Of a DNA stretch of 64,000 nt, positions 16,642-24,342 are shown piece by piece. The DNA is from Chryseolinea lacunae (GTDB lineage Bacteria > Bacteroidota > Bacteroidia > Cytophagales > Cyclobacteriaceae), in the NCBI RefSeq assembly GCF_016735595.1, contig NZ_JAERRB010000005.1, positions 186,001 to 250,000 of the forward strand, in the 5' to 3' direction. Position 1 is the first letter of the stretch, and each line of letters begins with the position of its first letter. The notes below the pieces were generated by a model. That model was not told where the DNA came from, searched no databases, and worked only from the letters and a program-made list of their open reading frames with translations. Position numbers and translations under genes: made by a program.

Positions 16642-19098
16642 ATGATTCAAAATTATCTGAAAGTAGCGCTTCGCTCCATTTTCCGGAACAAGCTCACGGC
16701 CTTCATCAACATAGCCGGCCTGGCGCTGGCCATGATGTGCTGTGTGATGATTTACCTGTTTATCCGCGACGAAATGAGCTACGACCGCCAGCACCGTGCG
16801 GCCAACCAGATCTATCGTGTCACACGCAATTTTCTTTCCGACGACGGCACGCCCAACCTTCACCTGGCCAACGTTGCGCCGCCCATCGGGCCTTTGCTCA
16901 AAAACGACTTTGGTGAGATCAAGGTCCTGGCACGCACCGTCAACTTTGGGTTGGTGATGGGTCTTGAGGAGAACGGGAAGCTGGAAAAAAATTTCTCGGA
17001 AGATCACCTCTTTCTTGCCGAACCCGGCATCTTCAAAATATTTGATTTCCAAATTGTGAATGGCGATCCGGCCAAAGCGCTGGAGCGTCCGTTCACTGTG
17101 ATGCTTTCGCGGAAGTCGGCCCTGAAGTTTTTTGACGACGTGAATGTGATCGGCAAACGCCTTCGCGCCAACAACCAGTTTGACCTGGAAGTGACCGGCG
17201 TGTATGAAGACCTGCCCACGCAAGCGCACTGGCATCCCGAATACCTGGTGTCGTTCACCACGCTGGAGAACGACAACATATACGGTCGTAAAAATCTGGA
17301 AACCAACTGGGGCAACAACTCCTTTGGAACCTATATGTTGCTGGAAGAAGGCACCGACCCAAAAAAGGTAGAAGCGCGCTTCCCCGATTTTCTCAACAAA
17401 CATTTTGGCAACTATGCCCGCGCCAATTGGGGTGTGCCCGCCGACTGGATTGCTTCCAAGTCGACCACCCTATTCCTGCAGCGCGTCACCGACATTCACC
17501 TCCGTTCCCACCTCGACGACGAACTGGAAGTGAACGGCAACATCAACACGGTCTATATGATGGGCGTGATTGGGTTGTTTATCATTCTTATTGCCTGTTT
17601 CAATTTCGTGAACCTCTCCACCGCGCGCGCCACCAAGCGTGCAAAAGAAGTGGGCTTGCGGAAAGTGGTAGGTGCCTTCAAGGGGCAGCTCATCAGCCAA
17701 TATCTTAGCGAGTCGGTGCTCATTGCGTGTTTCGCGCTGGTGTTGGGAACAGCGCTGTCGTTTCTGGCGTTGCCGTGGTTAAATTCCTTTACGGGAAAAG
17801 GCCTTAGCCTCAATCCGGTTTCGAACTGGCCCTTGTTTGTGGGGCTTGTTGCTTTTGCCGTGCTGGTGGGTTTGCTCGCCGGTGTGTATCCAGCGTTTGT
17901 GGTGTCGGGGTTCAAGCCTGCGCTGGTGTTGAAAGGACAGCAAGGATCGCTGCGCGGAAAAGGAACCATCCGCAAGGTTCTGGTGGTGGCGCAGTTCGCT
18001 ATATCGATCGTGCTCATCATTGCTACAGCCATCACGTTTCAACAACTCAACTTCCTCAACACGCGCGACCTGGGGTATGACAAAGACCAGATTGTGACGC
18101 TGCCGTATTACGATGAACTTGAACCTACTTACGAAGCGTTCTACAACGAACTAACCAAGTCGTCACAAATTAAAAATGCGTCGCGGTCGTCGCGCCTTCC
18201 CACGGGCAGACTACTGGACAGCAACGGCTCGCCGCTCATTATGAAGGGCGACAGTCTGGTGTCGTCGAATATCACCACGAAGTATGTGGTGGTCGACTAC
18301 GAATTTTTCAACACGTTCGACATCACGCTGGCCGGTGGACGTGGTTTCTCCAAAAGTGTTCCGACCGATGACTCACTGGCGTTTATCGTGAACGAAACTG
18401 CGGCTGAACAATTTGGCTGGAAGTCGCCGGGCGACGGTGTGAACAAGGATTTTAATTATGCGGGCACTACCGGAAAGCTGGTGGGCGTGGTGAAAGATTT
18501 TCATTTCGAATCGTTGCATCAGGCCATTGTGCCGTTGGTGTTCTTTCCCCGGAAAAATGGATACAACAGAATTGCCGTGAAGATTGCCGGCAAGAATGTG
18601 CAGGAAGGCCTGGCGCATGTTGAAACCGTGTGGCGCGAGTTCCTGCCCAAGCGACCGTTCGACTATCAGTTTCTGAGCGAGCGTTATCATCAGCTCTATG
18701 ACTCCGAGCAAAAACAAAGTCAACTGTTCACCATCTTTGCCGGGCTTGCCATTTTCATTGCGTGCCTCGGCTTGTTTGGGCTGGCGGTATTCAACACGCT
18801 GCAACGCGTGAAAGAGATTGGCATACGCAAAGTGCTTGGTGCTTCGGTGCCGAGCATCCTGGGCCTGCTCTCCAAAGAGATTGTGATCCTGATCCTGATC
18901 GCCAACCTGCTGGCATGGCCGGTGGCGTGGTATTTCATGAAGCAATGGCTCAACACCTTTGCCTATCACATCGACATGAACCTGGCGGCTTATCTGCTGG
19001 CCGCCGTGGCCGCCATTCTGGTGGCACTCATCACGGTGAGTTCGCAGACCATCAAAGCTGCCATCAGCAATCCATCGTCTACACTTCGCTATGAATAA
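16642..19098 (+). CDS. MacB/FtsX-type ABC transporter permease
   Basis: The 818-residue protein has the Bacteroidota double arrangement of a MacB-like periplasmic core domain and an FtsX permease, each twice. It opens with MIQNYLKVALRSIFRNKLTAFINIAGLALAMM (first span) and MSYDRQH, the usual start of these proteins. The FtsX blocks lie about 305-460 (FNFVNLSTARATKRAKEVGLRK) and about 690-810 (LFGLAVFNTLQRVKEIGIRKVLGA), each followed by two spans. No ATPase gene is adjacent, which is common for this expanded family. Cargo is unknown; relatives serve in lipoprotein, peptide or drug efflux. A strong hairpin terminator begins six bases after its stop. Confidence 0.92.
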   Translation: MIQNYLKVALRSIFRNKLTAFINIAGLALAMMCCVMIYLFIRDEMSYDRQHRAANQIYRVTRNFLSDDGTPNLHLANVAPPIGPLLKNDFGEIKVLARTVNFGLVMGLEENGKLEKNFSEDHLFLAEPGIFKIFDFQIVNGDPAKALERPFTVMLSRKSALKFFDDVNVIGKRLRANNQFDLEVTGVYEDLPTQAHWHPEYLVSFTTLENDNIYGRKNLETNWGNNSFGTYMLLEEGTDPKKVEARFPDFLNKHFGNYARANWGVPADWIASKSTTLFLQRVTDIHLRSHLDDELEVNGNINTVYMMGVIGLFIILIACFNFVNLSTARATKRAKEVGLRKVVGAFKGQLISQYLSESVLIACFALVLGTALSFLALPWLNSFTGKGLSLNPVSNWPLFVGLVAFAVLVGLLAGVYPAFVVSGFKPALVLKGQQGSLRGKGTIRKVLVVAQFAISIVLIIATAITFQQLNFLNTRDLGYDKDQIVTLPYYDELEPTYEAFYNELTKSSQIKNASRSSRLPTGRLLDSNGSPLIMKGDSLVSSNITTKYVVVDYEFFNTFDITLAGGRGFSKSVPTDDSLAFIVNETAAEQFGWKSPGDGVNKDFNYAGTTGKLVGVVKDFHFESLHQAIVPLVFFPRKNGYNRIAVKIAGKNVQEGLAHVETVWREFLPKRPFDYQFLSERYHQLYDSEQKQSQLFTIFAGLAIFIACLGLFGLAVFNTLQRVKEIGIRKVLGASVPSILGLLSKEIVILILIANLLAWPVAWYFMKQWLNTFAYHIDMNLAAYLLAAVAAILVALITVSSQTIKAAISNPSSTLRYE

Positions 19099-19103
19099 CA
19101 AAA

Positions 19104-19136
19104 AAATATCCGGCCCAATTGGTGGGCCGGATATTT
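19104..19136. terminator. Intrinsic terminator after the ABC permease gene
   Basis: A perfect 13-base-pair stem (AAATATCCGGCCC at 19104-19116 with GGGCCGGATATTT at 19124-19136) encloses a 7-base loop. The A-tract before and the T-rich end make it usable in both directions. It starts six bases after the permease stop, so its natural use is on the plus strand. Confidence 0.9.
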
Positions 19137-19409
19137 CAAAAATCCTCATTCAATTTTATCATTCAAGTCAAAAATCTCGCGAGGACATCAATCGACACGT
19201 TTCAACACAGTTCACCTGCGCGATTGGTTGACTTGATTGATACTGATAAAATTTCATTGGGACTAGACATTTGTACCTCCTTTCTTTTCGTGGAACATAC
19301 ACAGCAGCGAAACAGCGGACCGCTGCGGGGCTACGGCGGATGACGCCCGTCATCGACATGAAGAACGCCAAAAAATTCAAATTTGTTTGCCGCGGATGAA
19401 TTTAATTTT
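19137..19409. other. Intergenic stretch between convergent genes, nothing assigned
   Basis: Between the terminator at 19104-19136 and the stop of the minus-strand lipase I see no convincing gene. The short open frames here lack protein-like composition. The only structure noted is CAGCGG-A-CCGCTG at about 19313-19325, a short perfect palindrome without a T-tract. Confidence 0.5.
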
Positions 19410-20504
19410 TCAGTCGGGCAGTTTTTCGGCCAGATAGAAGTAAGGATCGAATAAGTGGTGGTTAAAGATTTTTTCTTTGCTGTCGGGAAACTTTTTATAA
19501 TATTCTTCATCCGCCAGCAGCACCACGAATGCGCCGGTACGCACATAGTGCGTGGAGTGATAAAATTCGGGCACCACAAATCCCGGGAGCTGCTTCTTCA
19601 CTAGCTTTGACAAAAATCTCCCCAGGTACTTTTCATACTTCCGTTGTGCTTTCCGCGGCGGTTTTTCCAGTTGATTATAAACATGCCTCAGCACGACATC
19701 TTTGGGAAACTTTAGCTTTTTAATGGCGGGCCGGGCATTCGCGAATGCGTTGGTTTTGTTGAAGTCGTTCACGGTCTGAATGGTGATGGGCGTTTCCGGC
19801 ACCCAGTCGGCGGAGTTCACCACATTAAAGGCCCATCCTGAAGTTGTGGCTTCATACTCATATGCGTAATAGAGATTGCCCGGTTTGGGACCGGCACTGC
19901 AATAGGTCTTGAATTGAATATCGGCCGGCAAAAGCTTTTGTTGCTGCAAGCTGCGCAAGTGCGAGGTGAGCAGGTATGAAATGGCACCGCCCTGGCTGTG
20001 CCCCACAATGATAAAGTCTTTCATTCCAGTCTTGTAGCACGAATCGATTTTCGGAACGATGTCGCGCGAGAGAAAACCAGTGGCGATGAGCCAGCCCACG
20101 TGCACGGCGGCTTGTGGCTGTTGACTGAGCGCATAGGTGAATTCGAAATCACTGGCCAACCTGATCTTGCCTTTGGCGGGAACCATGGCGGCATAAAAGT
20201 TTTCCAACCACCCCGCAGGCTTCACCGTTGTGCCCCGGATACTGATCACACCAATGCCTTCTCCATCGGTCCACAAATCCCAGCGGTTGTCAAGGCCTAC
20301 CACTGGTGATCTATACGTTTTTTTGAATTTAGCGGGCAGCGGCAATTTCAATATCGCTTCTGCCGTGTCGTAATGCCTTGCCGTGGCCCGGAGCACTTCT
20401 ATGTATTCAGCTTTTTGAAAGCCCGGTTTCAACTTTTGCGCTTGCGCGTAGCTGATGGTTAATACGACAAGGGCCACGATGGCGGGAAGGAATTTTCTTT
20501 TCAT
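19410..20504 (-). CDS. Secreted class-3-type lipase
   Basis: From ATG 20504 (364 residues) the protein begins with a signal peptide (MKRKFLPAIVALVVLTISYAQA). It is a lipase-3-like alpha/beta hydrolase: the nucleophile elbow is GHSQGG in FIIVGHSQGGAISYLLTSHL (Ser about 174), preceded by VISIRGTTVKPAGWLENFYAAMV, the RGT oxyanion motif of this family. A His near the C-terminus (HSTHYV or LRHVYNQL) would complete the triad. It would hydrolyse lipid esters in the periplasm or outside. An in-frame ATG three codons upstream (20513) is also possible. The next gene upstream ends 22 bases before it on the same strand, so the two may be co-transcribed. Confidence 0.88.
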   Translation of the reverse strand: MKRKFLPAIVALVVLTISYAQAQKLKPGFQKAEYIEVLRATARHYDTAEAILKLPLPAKFKKTYRSPVVGLDNRWDLWTDGEGIGVISIRGTTVKPAGWLENFYAAMVPAKGKIRLASDFEFTYALSQQPQAAVHVGWLIATGFLSRDIVPKIDSCYKTGMKDFIIVGHSQGGAISYLLTSHLRSLQQQKLLPADIQFKTYCSAGPKPGNLYYAYEYEATTSGWAFNVVNSADWVPETPITIQTVNDFNKTNAFANARPAIKKLKFPKDVVLRHVYNQLEKPPRKAQRKYEKYLGRFLSKLVKKQLPGFVVPEFYHSTHYVRTGAFVVLLADEEYYKKFPDSKEKIFNHHLFDPYFYLAEKLPD

Positions 20505-20526
20505 GATACACAAACATTTTTAGACG

Positions 20527-21546
20527 CTATAAGTTTTCGATTTCATCCCACACACTTTTGAGCACAGGAATGCCCTGGTCCGTATTCTCACTACGCACGG
20601 CCAGCACACGTTCGCCGGGATAGATGACGGGCGTTTTGCCTGCGGGTTGTGATTGATGATAGTCATCGACGATTTGTTGCAGGGCCGTGGCTATGGATTG
20701 ATAGTTGCCCAGCTTTGACAAATCGATCGCGATGAACACCTGCGAAATGCCGGTCTCTGCTTTTTGTTGCGAGATGCCCGCCGTTGACAAACCGCCGGAG
20801 AGAATTGCGGCCAGCATGTCGAGCAGCAACGAGAGTCCCGACCCTTTCCAATAGCCGATGGGCAACACGCGCTGCGATTCGCGAATGGCGGTTGGGTCGG
20901 TGGTGAGCACACCTTCTTTGGTGAAGCCACCGGGCACGGGCAACTGCTGATTTTTGAGTTGATAAAAATCGAGCGCGCCATAGGAGTATTGCGACATGGC
21001 CATGTCGAGCACGATGGCGTCGTTTTGAAACGGAATGGCGATGACGAGGGGGTTGTTTCCCAACTTTGCGTCGAGGCCACCCCAGGCCGGCATGTTGGCG
21101 GTGGTGTTGGTCCAGCCGATGAACGCGAATCCTTCGCGCGCGGCTTTCCATCCATAGGTGCCGCCGCGCATCCAGTGGTTGGTGTGGGCCAGGGCCACGC
21201 AACCCATGCCCTGCACGCCGGCGATGTCCATGGCGCGGCGTGTGCATTGCAGGGCGTTCAGCGGGCCTGCGCCCGATTGTCCATCCCATTGTTCCAGGCA
21301 TCCGGCGGCGTGGCGCAGCACGGCTTCGTTTTGCGGAAGGATGTGTCCTTCGCGGGTATACTTTATGAAACGGCTGAAGCGGTTCACGCCGTGGGTGTAG
21401 ACGCCGTCGACACTGTTGGCCGTGAACACTTCGGCGCACACTTTTGCTTTTTCTTCGGAGAATCCAGTTTGCCGGAGAATCTTCAAAAAGCGGGCTTCCA
21501 TCGTTGATTTTGGAATGCGTATAAATTCTGGTGTTGCTTCAGCCAT
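20527..21546 (-). CDS. Ldh-family NAD(P)-dependent oxidoreductase (malate/L-lactate/ureidoglycolate type)
   Basis: The 339-residue protein belongs to the malate/L-lactate dehydrogenase family that also includes YiaK (2,3-diketo-L-gulonate reductase) and ureidoglycolate dehydrogenase; it is unrelated to classical Rossmann LDHs. Family signs are DGVYTHGVNRFSRFI near residue 50, the catalytic His region CVALAHTNHWMRGGTYGW, the nucleotide-binding NNPLVIAIPF, LDMAMSQYSYG, and the C-terminal YPGERVLAVRSEN. The exact substrate is unknown; the length and the YPGE-R motif fit the YiaK-like subgroup that reduces keto-sugar acids. It precedes the lipase by 22 bases. Confidence 0.88.
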   Translation of the reverse strand: MAEATPEFIRIPKSTMEARFLKILRQTGFSEEKAKVCAEVFTANSVDGVYTHGVNRFSRFIKYTREGHILPQNEAVLRHAAGCLEQWDGQSGAGPLNALQCTRRAMDIAGVQGMGCVALAHTNHWMRGGTYGWKAAREGFAFIGWTNTTANMPAWGGLDAKLGNNPLVIAIPFQNDAIVLDMAMSQYSYGALDFYQLKNQQLPVPGGFTKEGVLTTDPTAIRESQRVLPIGYWKGSGLSLLLDMLAAILSGGLSTAGISQQKAETGISQVFIAIDLSKLGNYQSIATALQQIVDDYHQSQPAGKTPVIYPGERVLAVRSENTDQGIPVLKSVWDEIENL

Positions 21547-21638
21547 GCCTTGTTATCGTTTGTTAGGTTCTAAAATTAATCTGATTTAGCAGTTTTCGAT
21601 CTGTTTCTTTTCACGCATGGGTATATTTAGACCCTACG

Positions 21639-21670
21639 TTTTGCAGATCGCTTCAAACTACTTTATTTTG
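21639..21670 (+). promoter_or_regulatory. Candidate promoter of the amt-glnK unit
   Basis: TTTTG at 21639-21643 and TATTTTG at 21664-21670 are separated by 20 bases, close to the Bacteroidota -33 (TTTG or TTG) and -7 (TAnnTTTG-like) layout. Transcription would start near 21677, giving a leader of about 105 bases. The same TTTG-N20-TATTTTG arrangement precedes the gene at 53501-53860. Confidence 0.45.
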
Positions 21671-21782
21671 CCTCCGAAAATAAGGCAAGTCTCTAGACAG
21701 CCACGAAGCTTTTCCGGATGGGAAATGCTTACAATTTATAGAGATCCTTATGAATTGCTACAACCAACCCAATCTGCCTGTA

Positions 21783-23111
21783 ATGAAAATTACTACACGC
21801 TTCTTTTTGCTTCTGGCGTTCCTCGTCCTTCCAGCATCTTCTTTAATAGCGGGCGAAGCCACGCCGGTAATCGACTCCGGTGCCACAGCCTGGATGCTGA
21901 CGTCTGCCGCCCTTGTGCTTCTGATGATTCCGGGTCTGGCCATGTTTTATGGTGGACTGGTGCGCACCAAAAACGTGCTGGGCACTATGATGCACAGCTT
22001 CGCCGCCATGGGCATCATGACGGTGCTGTGGGTGGCCTGCGGCTATAGCATGGCCTTCGGTCCCAGTGTGCTGGGCGGTTGGTTTGGGTGGAGCGACGAC
22101 TACTTTTTCCTGGGTGGCATAGACGACAAAGTGATGCCCGCGGGCATTCCGGAATATGTGTTCTCGATGTTCCAGGCGAAGTTCGCCATCATCACACCAG
22201 CACTCATCGCGGGTGCCTTTGCCGAACGTGTTTCGTTTAAAAGCTATTGCATCTTCATCGCCTTGTGGGGCGTGTTGATTTATAATCCCCTCTGCCATTG
22301 GGTGTGGGCATCCGATGGATTCCTTTTCAACCTCGGTGCAAAAGGTGCCATCGATTTTGCGGGGGGCACTGTGGTGCACATCTCCGCCGGTGTGAGCGGT
22401 CTTGTGGCCGCCATCTATCTGGGTGCGCGCAAATCGTTTCCGCATTTGCCCATGCGTCCTAATAACCTTGTGATGACCATGATTGGTGCAGGTTTGTTGT
22501 GGGTGGGTTGGTTTGGCTTCAATGCCGGCAGCAGCATTTCCAGCGGACTGAGCACAGCACAGGCATTGACCGCCACACAGGTGGCCGCTGCCGCCGGTGC
22601 ACTCACGTGGATTATCATTGAAGGATTGCATCAGGGCAAAGCCACTGCTGTGGGATTTGTGAGCGGCATCCTGGCGGGCCTTGTGGCCATTACGCCTGCC
22701 GCAGGCGTGGTGAAGCCAGTTGGAGCCCTGGCGCTGGGCGCACTCGCCACCGTGATCTGCTACCTCGCCATCATCCTCAAAAACAGACTTGGCTATGACG
22801 ACACGCTGGATGCCTTTGGTATTCACGGCGTGGGTGGAATTGTGGGCGCTATCTTCCTGGTGTTCTTTATCCGCGACAGCTGGATGGCCGAAGCCGCCAC
22901 CGTTGCCGGCAGCTGGACTGTTTGGCAACAACTTGGTGTGCAGGCCCTGGCTGTAGGCATTGCCATCGCCTATGCGGGCATCGGCACATGGATTATATTA
23001 GTGGTGCTGAACAAGATTGTTCCGCTACGCGCCAATGCCGAAGCGGAAATGCGCGGGCTTGACAACTATTATCACGGCGAGCGTGGCTATGGCATGACCA
23101 ACCCGAGCTAA
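21783..23111 (+). CDS. amt: Ammonium transporter
   Basis: The 442-residue Amt/Mep/Rh channel moves ammonium across the inner membrane. It has a signal peptide (MKITTRFFLLLAFLVLPASSLIA) and 11 membrane spans, with typical motifs MIPGLAMFYGGLVRTKNVLGTMMHSFAAMG, AGAFAERVSFKSY, FAGGTVVHISAGVSGLVAA, WFGFNAGSS and DTLDAFGIHGVGGIVGA, the last two bearing the twin pore-histidine pattern. The ATG at 21783 starts the signal peptide; an ATG at 21750 would add 11 polar residues. glnK follows 49 bases later, the standard amtB-glnK pairing in which PII blocks the channel when nitrogen is plentiful. Confidence 0.97.
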   Translation: MKITTRFFLLLAFLVLPASSLIAGEATPVIDSGATAWMLTSAALVLLMIPGLAMFYGGLVRTKNVLGTMMHSFAAMGIMTVLWVACGYSMAFGPSVLGGWFGWSDDYFFLGGIDDKVMPAGIPEYVFSMFQAKFAIITPALIAGAFAERVSFKSYCIFIALWGVLIYNPLCHWVWASDGFLFNLGAKGAIDFAGGTVVHISAGVSGLVAAIYLGARKSFPHLPMRPNNLVMTMIGAGLLWVGWFGFNAGSSISSGLSTAQALTATQVAAAAGALTWIIIEGLHQGKATAVGFVSGILAGLVAITPAAGVVKPVGALALGALATVICYLAIILKNRLGYDDTLDAFGIHGVGGIVGAIFLVFFIRDSWMAEAATVAGSWTVWQQLGVQALAVGIAIAYAGIGTWIILVVLNKIVPLRANAEAEMRGLDNYYHGERGYGMTNPS

Positions 23112-23160
23112 CGTGTAAGCAAGAAACAGCCCGTCAATGTCCATCTTAACCTCTACAACC

Positions 23161-23505
23161 ATGAAACTGATCATAGCTATAATCCGCGAAAATCAACTGG
23201 ACCAGGTGCGTGAAGCGCTTATCGATGCGGGCATCACCCGCATCACGGTGAGCCACGTGTCGGGTCACGGCCGCAGCAAGACGGAAGAAATTTACCGTGG
23301 CCAGGTGGTGATCCCCAACCTGGTGCCCAACATCCGGTTGGAGATTGCCGTGAACGCCGAGTTTGTCGACACCACGTGCAACGCCATCATCAGTGCCACG
23401 AAGGCAAACGACGGTGGCCTGATTGGAAGCGGAAAAATTTTTATTACACCACTCGAAGAAGTGATTCGCCTGCGCACCGGCGAACGCGGCCCGGACGCTA
23501 TTTAA
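23161..23505 (+). CDS. glnK: PII nitrogen regulatory protein, GlnK-like
   Basis: The 114-residue PII protein starts at ATG 23161 (MKLIIAIIRENQLDQVREAL); an upstream in-frame start at 23137 adds eight residues and is unlikely. PII trimers sense 2-oxoglutarate and ATP/ADP and here would gate Amt. The T-loop reads EEIYRGQVVIPNLVPN and the C-terminal signature GGLIGSGKIFITPLEEVIRLRTGERG is intact. At the position of the uridylylated Tyr51 of E. coli GlnB (RGAEY) this protein has Val50 (RGQVV), so canonical uridylylation is not expected. Its last eight bases overlap the 3' end of the minus-strand hydrolase. Confidence 0.95.
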   Translation: MKLIIAIIRENQLDQVREALIDAGITRITVSHVSGHGRSKTEEIYRGQVVIPNLVPNIRLEIAVNAEFVDTTCNAIISATKANDGGLIGSGKIFITPLEEVIRLRTGERGPDAI

Positions 23506-24304
23506 AAAACGTCAACACTTCATCGGCAAAGGCCTGCGTCTTCGAGGCACCGCCATGGTCGCCAGGCACGGTGTGATAGACGGACTTGGGGATCATTTTG
23601 GCCAGCGACGGCGCCGATCCATTGTCGGAATCTTCATCGCCACACAGGATGAGCACGGGGCGATTGATTTTGCCCAACGCAGCCACGCTGGTAGAGGGCT
23701 GTTCCTTTTGCAAGAAGGCCAACGCCTGCTGATCGAGTCCCGATTCCTGCACGCGTTTCACCATGCCTTCCAATTCTTTTACCGGCTCGCCACTGAGGGC
23801 TCTGTAGAACAGGATGCGGCGTGGCCATTCGGGATTGGTGAAGTCGGAACCCATGCCTCCCAATACCGCCCGGCCTACACGCTTGTCGAGCACCAGCAGC
23901 CTTGCCGTGATGATCGCTCCACGCGAGTAGCCCACCACATCGTATTTCTTGATTTTCAAAAATGATATCAGGCCCATGATGTCATTAGCCTCCGCGTCTT
24001 TTTCATAGGCGGCCGCGGTGTGGGGTTTGTCTGATTTTCCGTTGCCGCGCATGTCGAGGGTGATCACCTGGAAACCTTTTGCCACAAGGTCGTTGTAGAG
24101 CGCAGTTCGTTTCCACGATTCGCCGTCCACAATGAAGCCGTGCACCAGCAAAACGGGCGCACCACTCCCCTTCACTTCATAGTGAATTTTAACGCCGTCG
24201 GATGCGGTGTAGAACAGCAGAGAGTCTTCGGCGGCGGCCGAGGCTTTCGGCGTAGAGAGACCAACCAGAGCCAGCAGGCTCAGCAGGAACAGCGGTTTAT
24301 ACAT
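23498..24304 (-). CDS. Secreted alpha/beta hydrolase
   Basis: From ATG 24304 the product has 268 residues: a signal peptide (MYKPLFLLSLLALVGLSTPKASA), then a compact alpha/beta hydrolase with VLLVHGFIVDGESW (oxyanion turn), VITLDMRGNGKSDKPH, the nucleophile elbow GYSRGA in YDVVGYSRGAIITARLL, an acid in LCGDEDSDN and His in PGDHGGA. The longer reading frame upstream of 24304 is Cys/Arg-rich and overlaps GH9, so it is rejected. Epoxide hydrolase or haloperoxidase-type esterase roles are possible; the substrate is unknown. It converges with glnK, overlapping it by eight bases, and starts 38 bases after the GH9 stop on the same strand. Confidence 0.87.
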   Translation of the reverse strand: MYKPLFLLSLLALVGLSTPKASAAAEDSLLFYTASDGVKIHYEVKGSGAPVLLVHGFIVDGESWKRTALYNDLVAKGFQVITLDMRGNGKSDKPHTAAAYEKDAEANDIMGLISFLKIKKYDVVGYSRGAIITARLLVLDKRVGRAVLGGMGSDFTNPEWPRRILFYRALSGEPVKELEGMVKRVQESGLDQQALAFLQKEQPSTSVAALGKINRPVLILCGDEDSDNGSAPSLAKMIPKSVYHTVPGDHGGASKTQAFADEVLTFFK

Positions 24305-24342
24305 ACGGTGTGCGATTTGGGTATGTATAAAAATACGATCAT

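Noticed and set aside
19119-19380. Short ORFs in both directions between the ABC permease and the lipase
   Set aside because: One overlaps the terminator hairpin and neither has convincing protein composition.
21843-22931. 362-residue His-rich open frame antisense to amt
   Set aside because: Mirrors the GC-rich codons of the transporter; not a real metal-binding protein.
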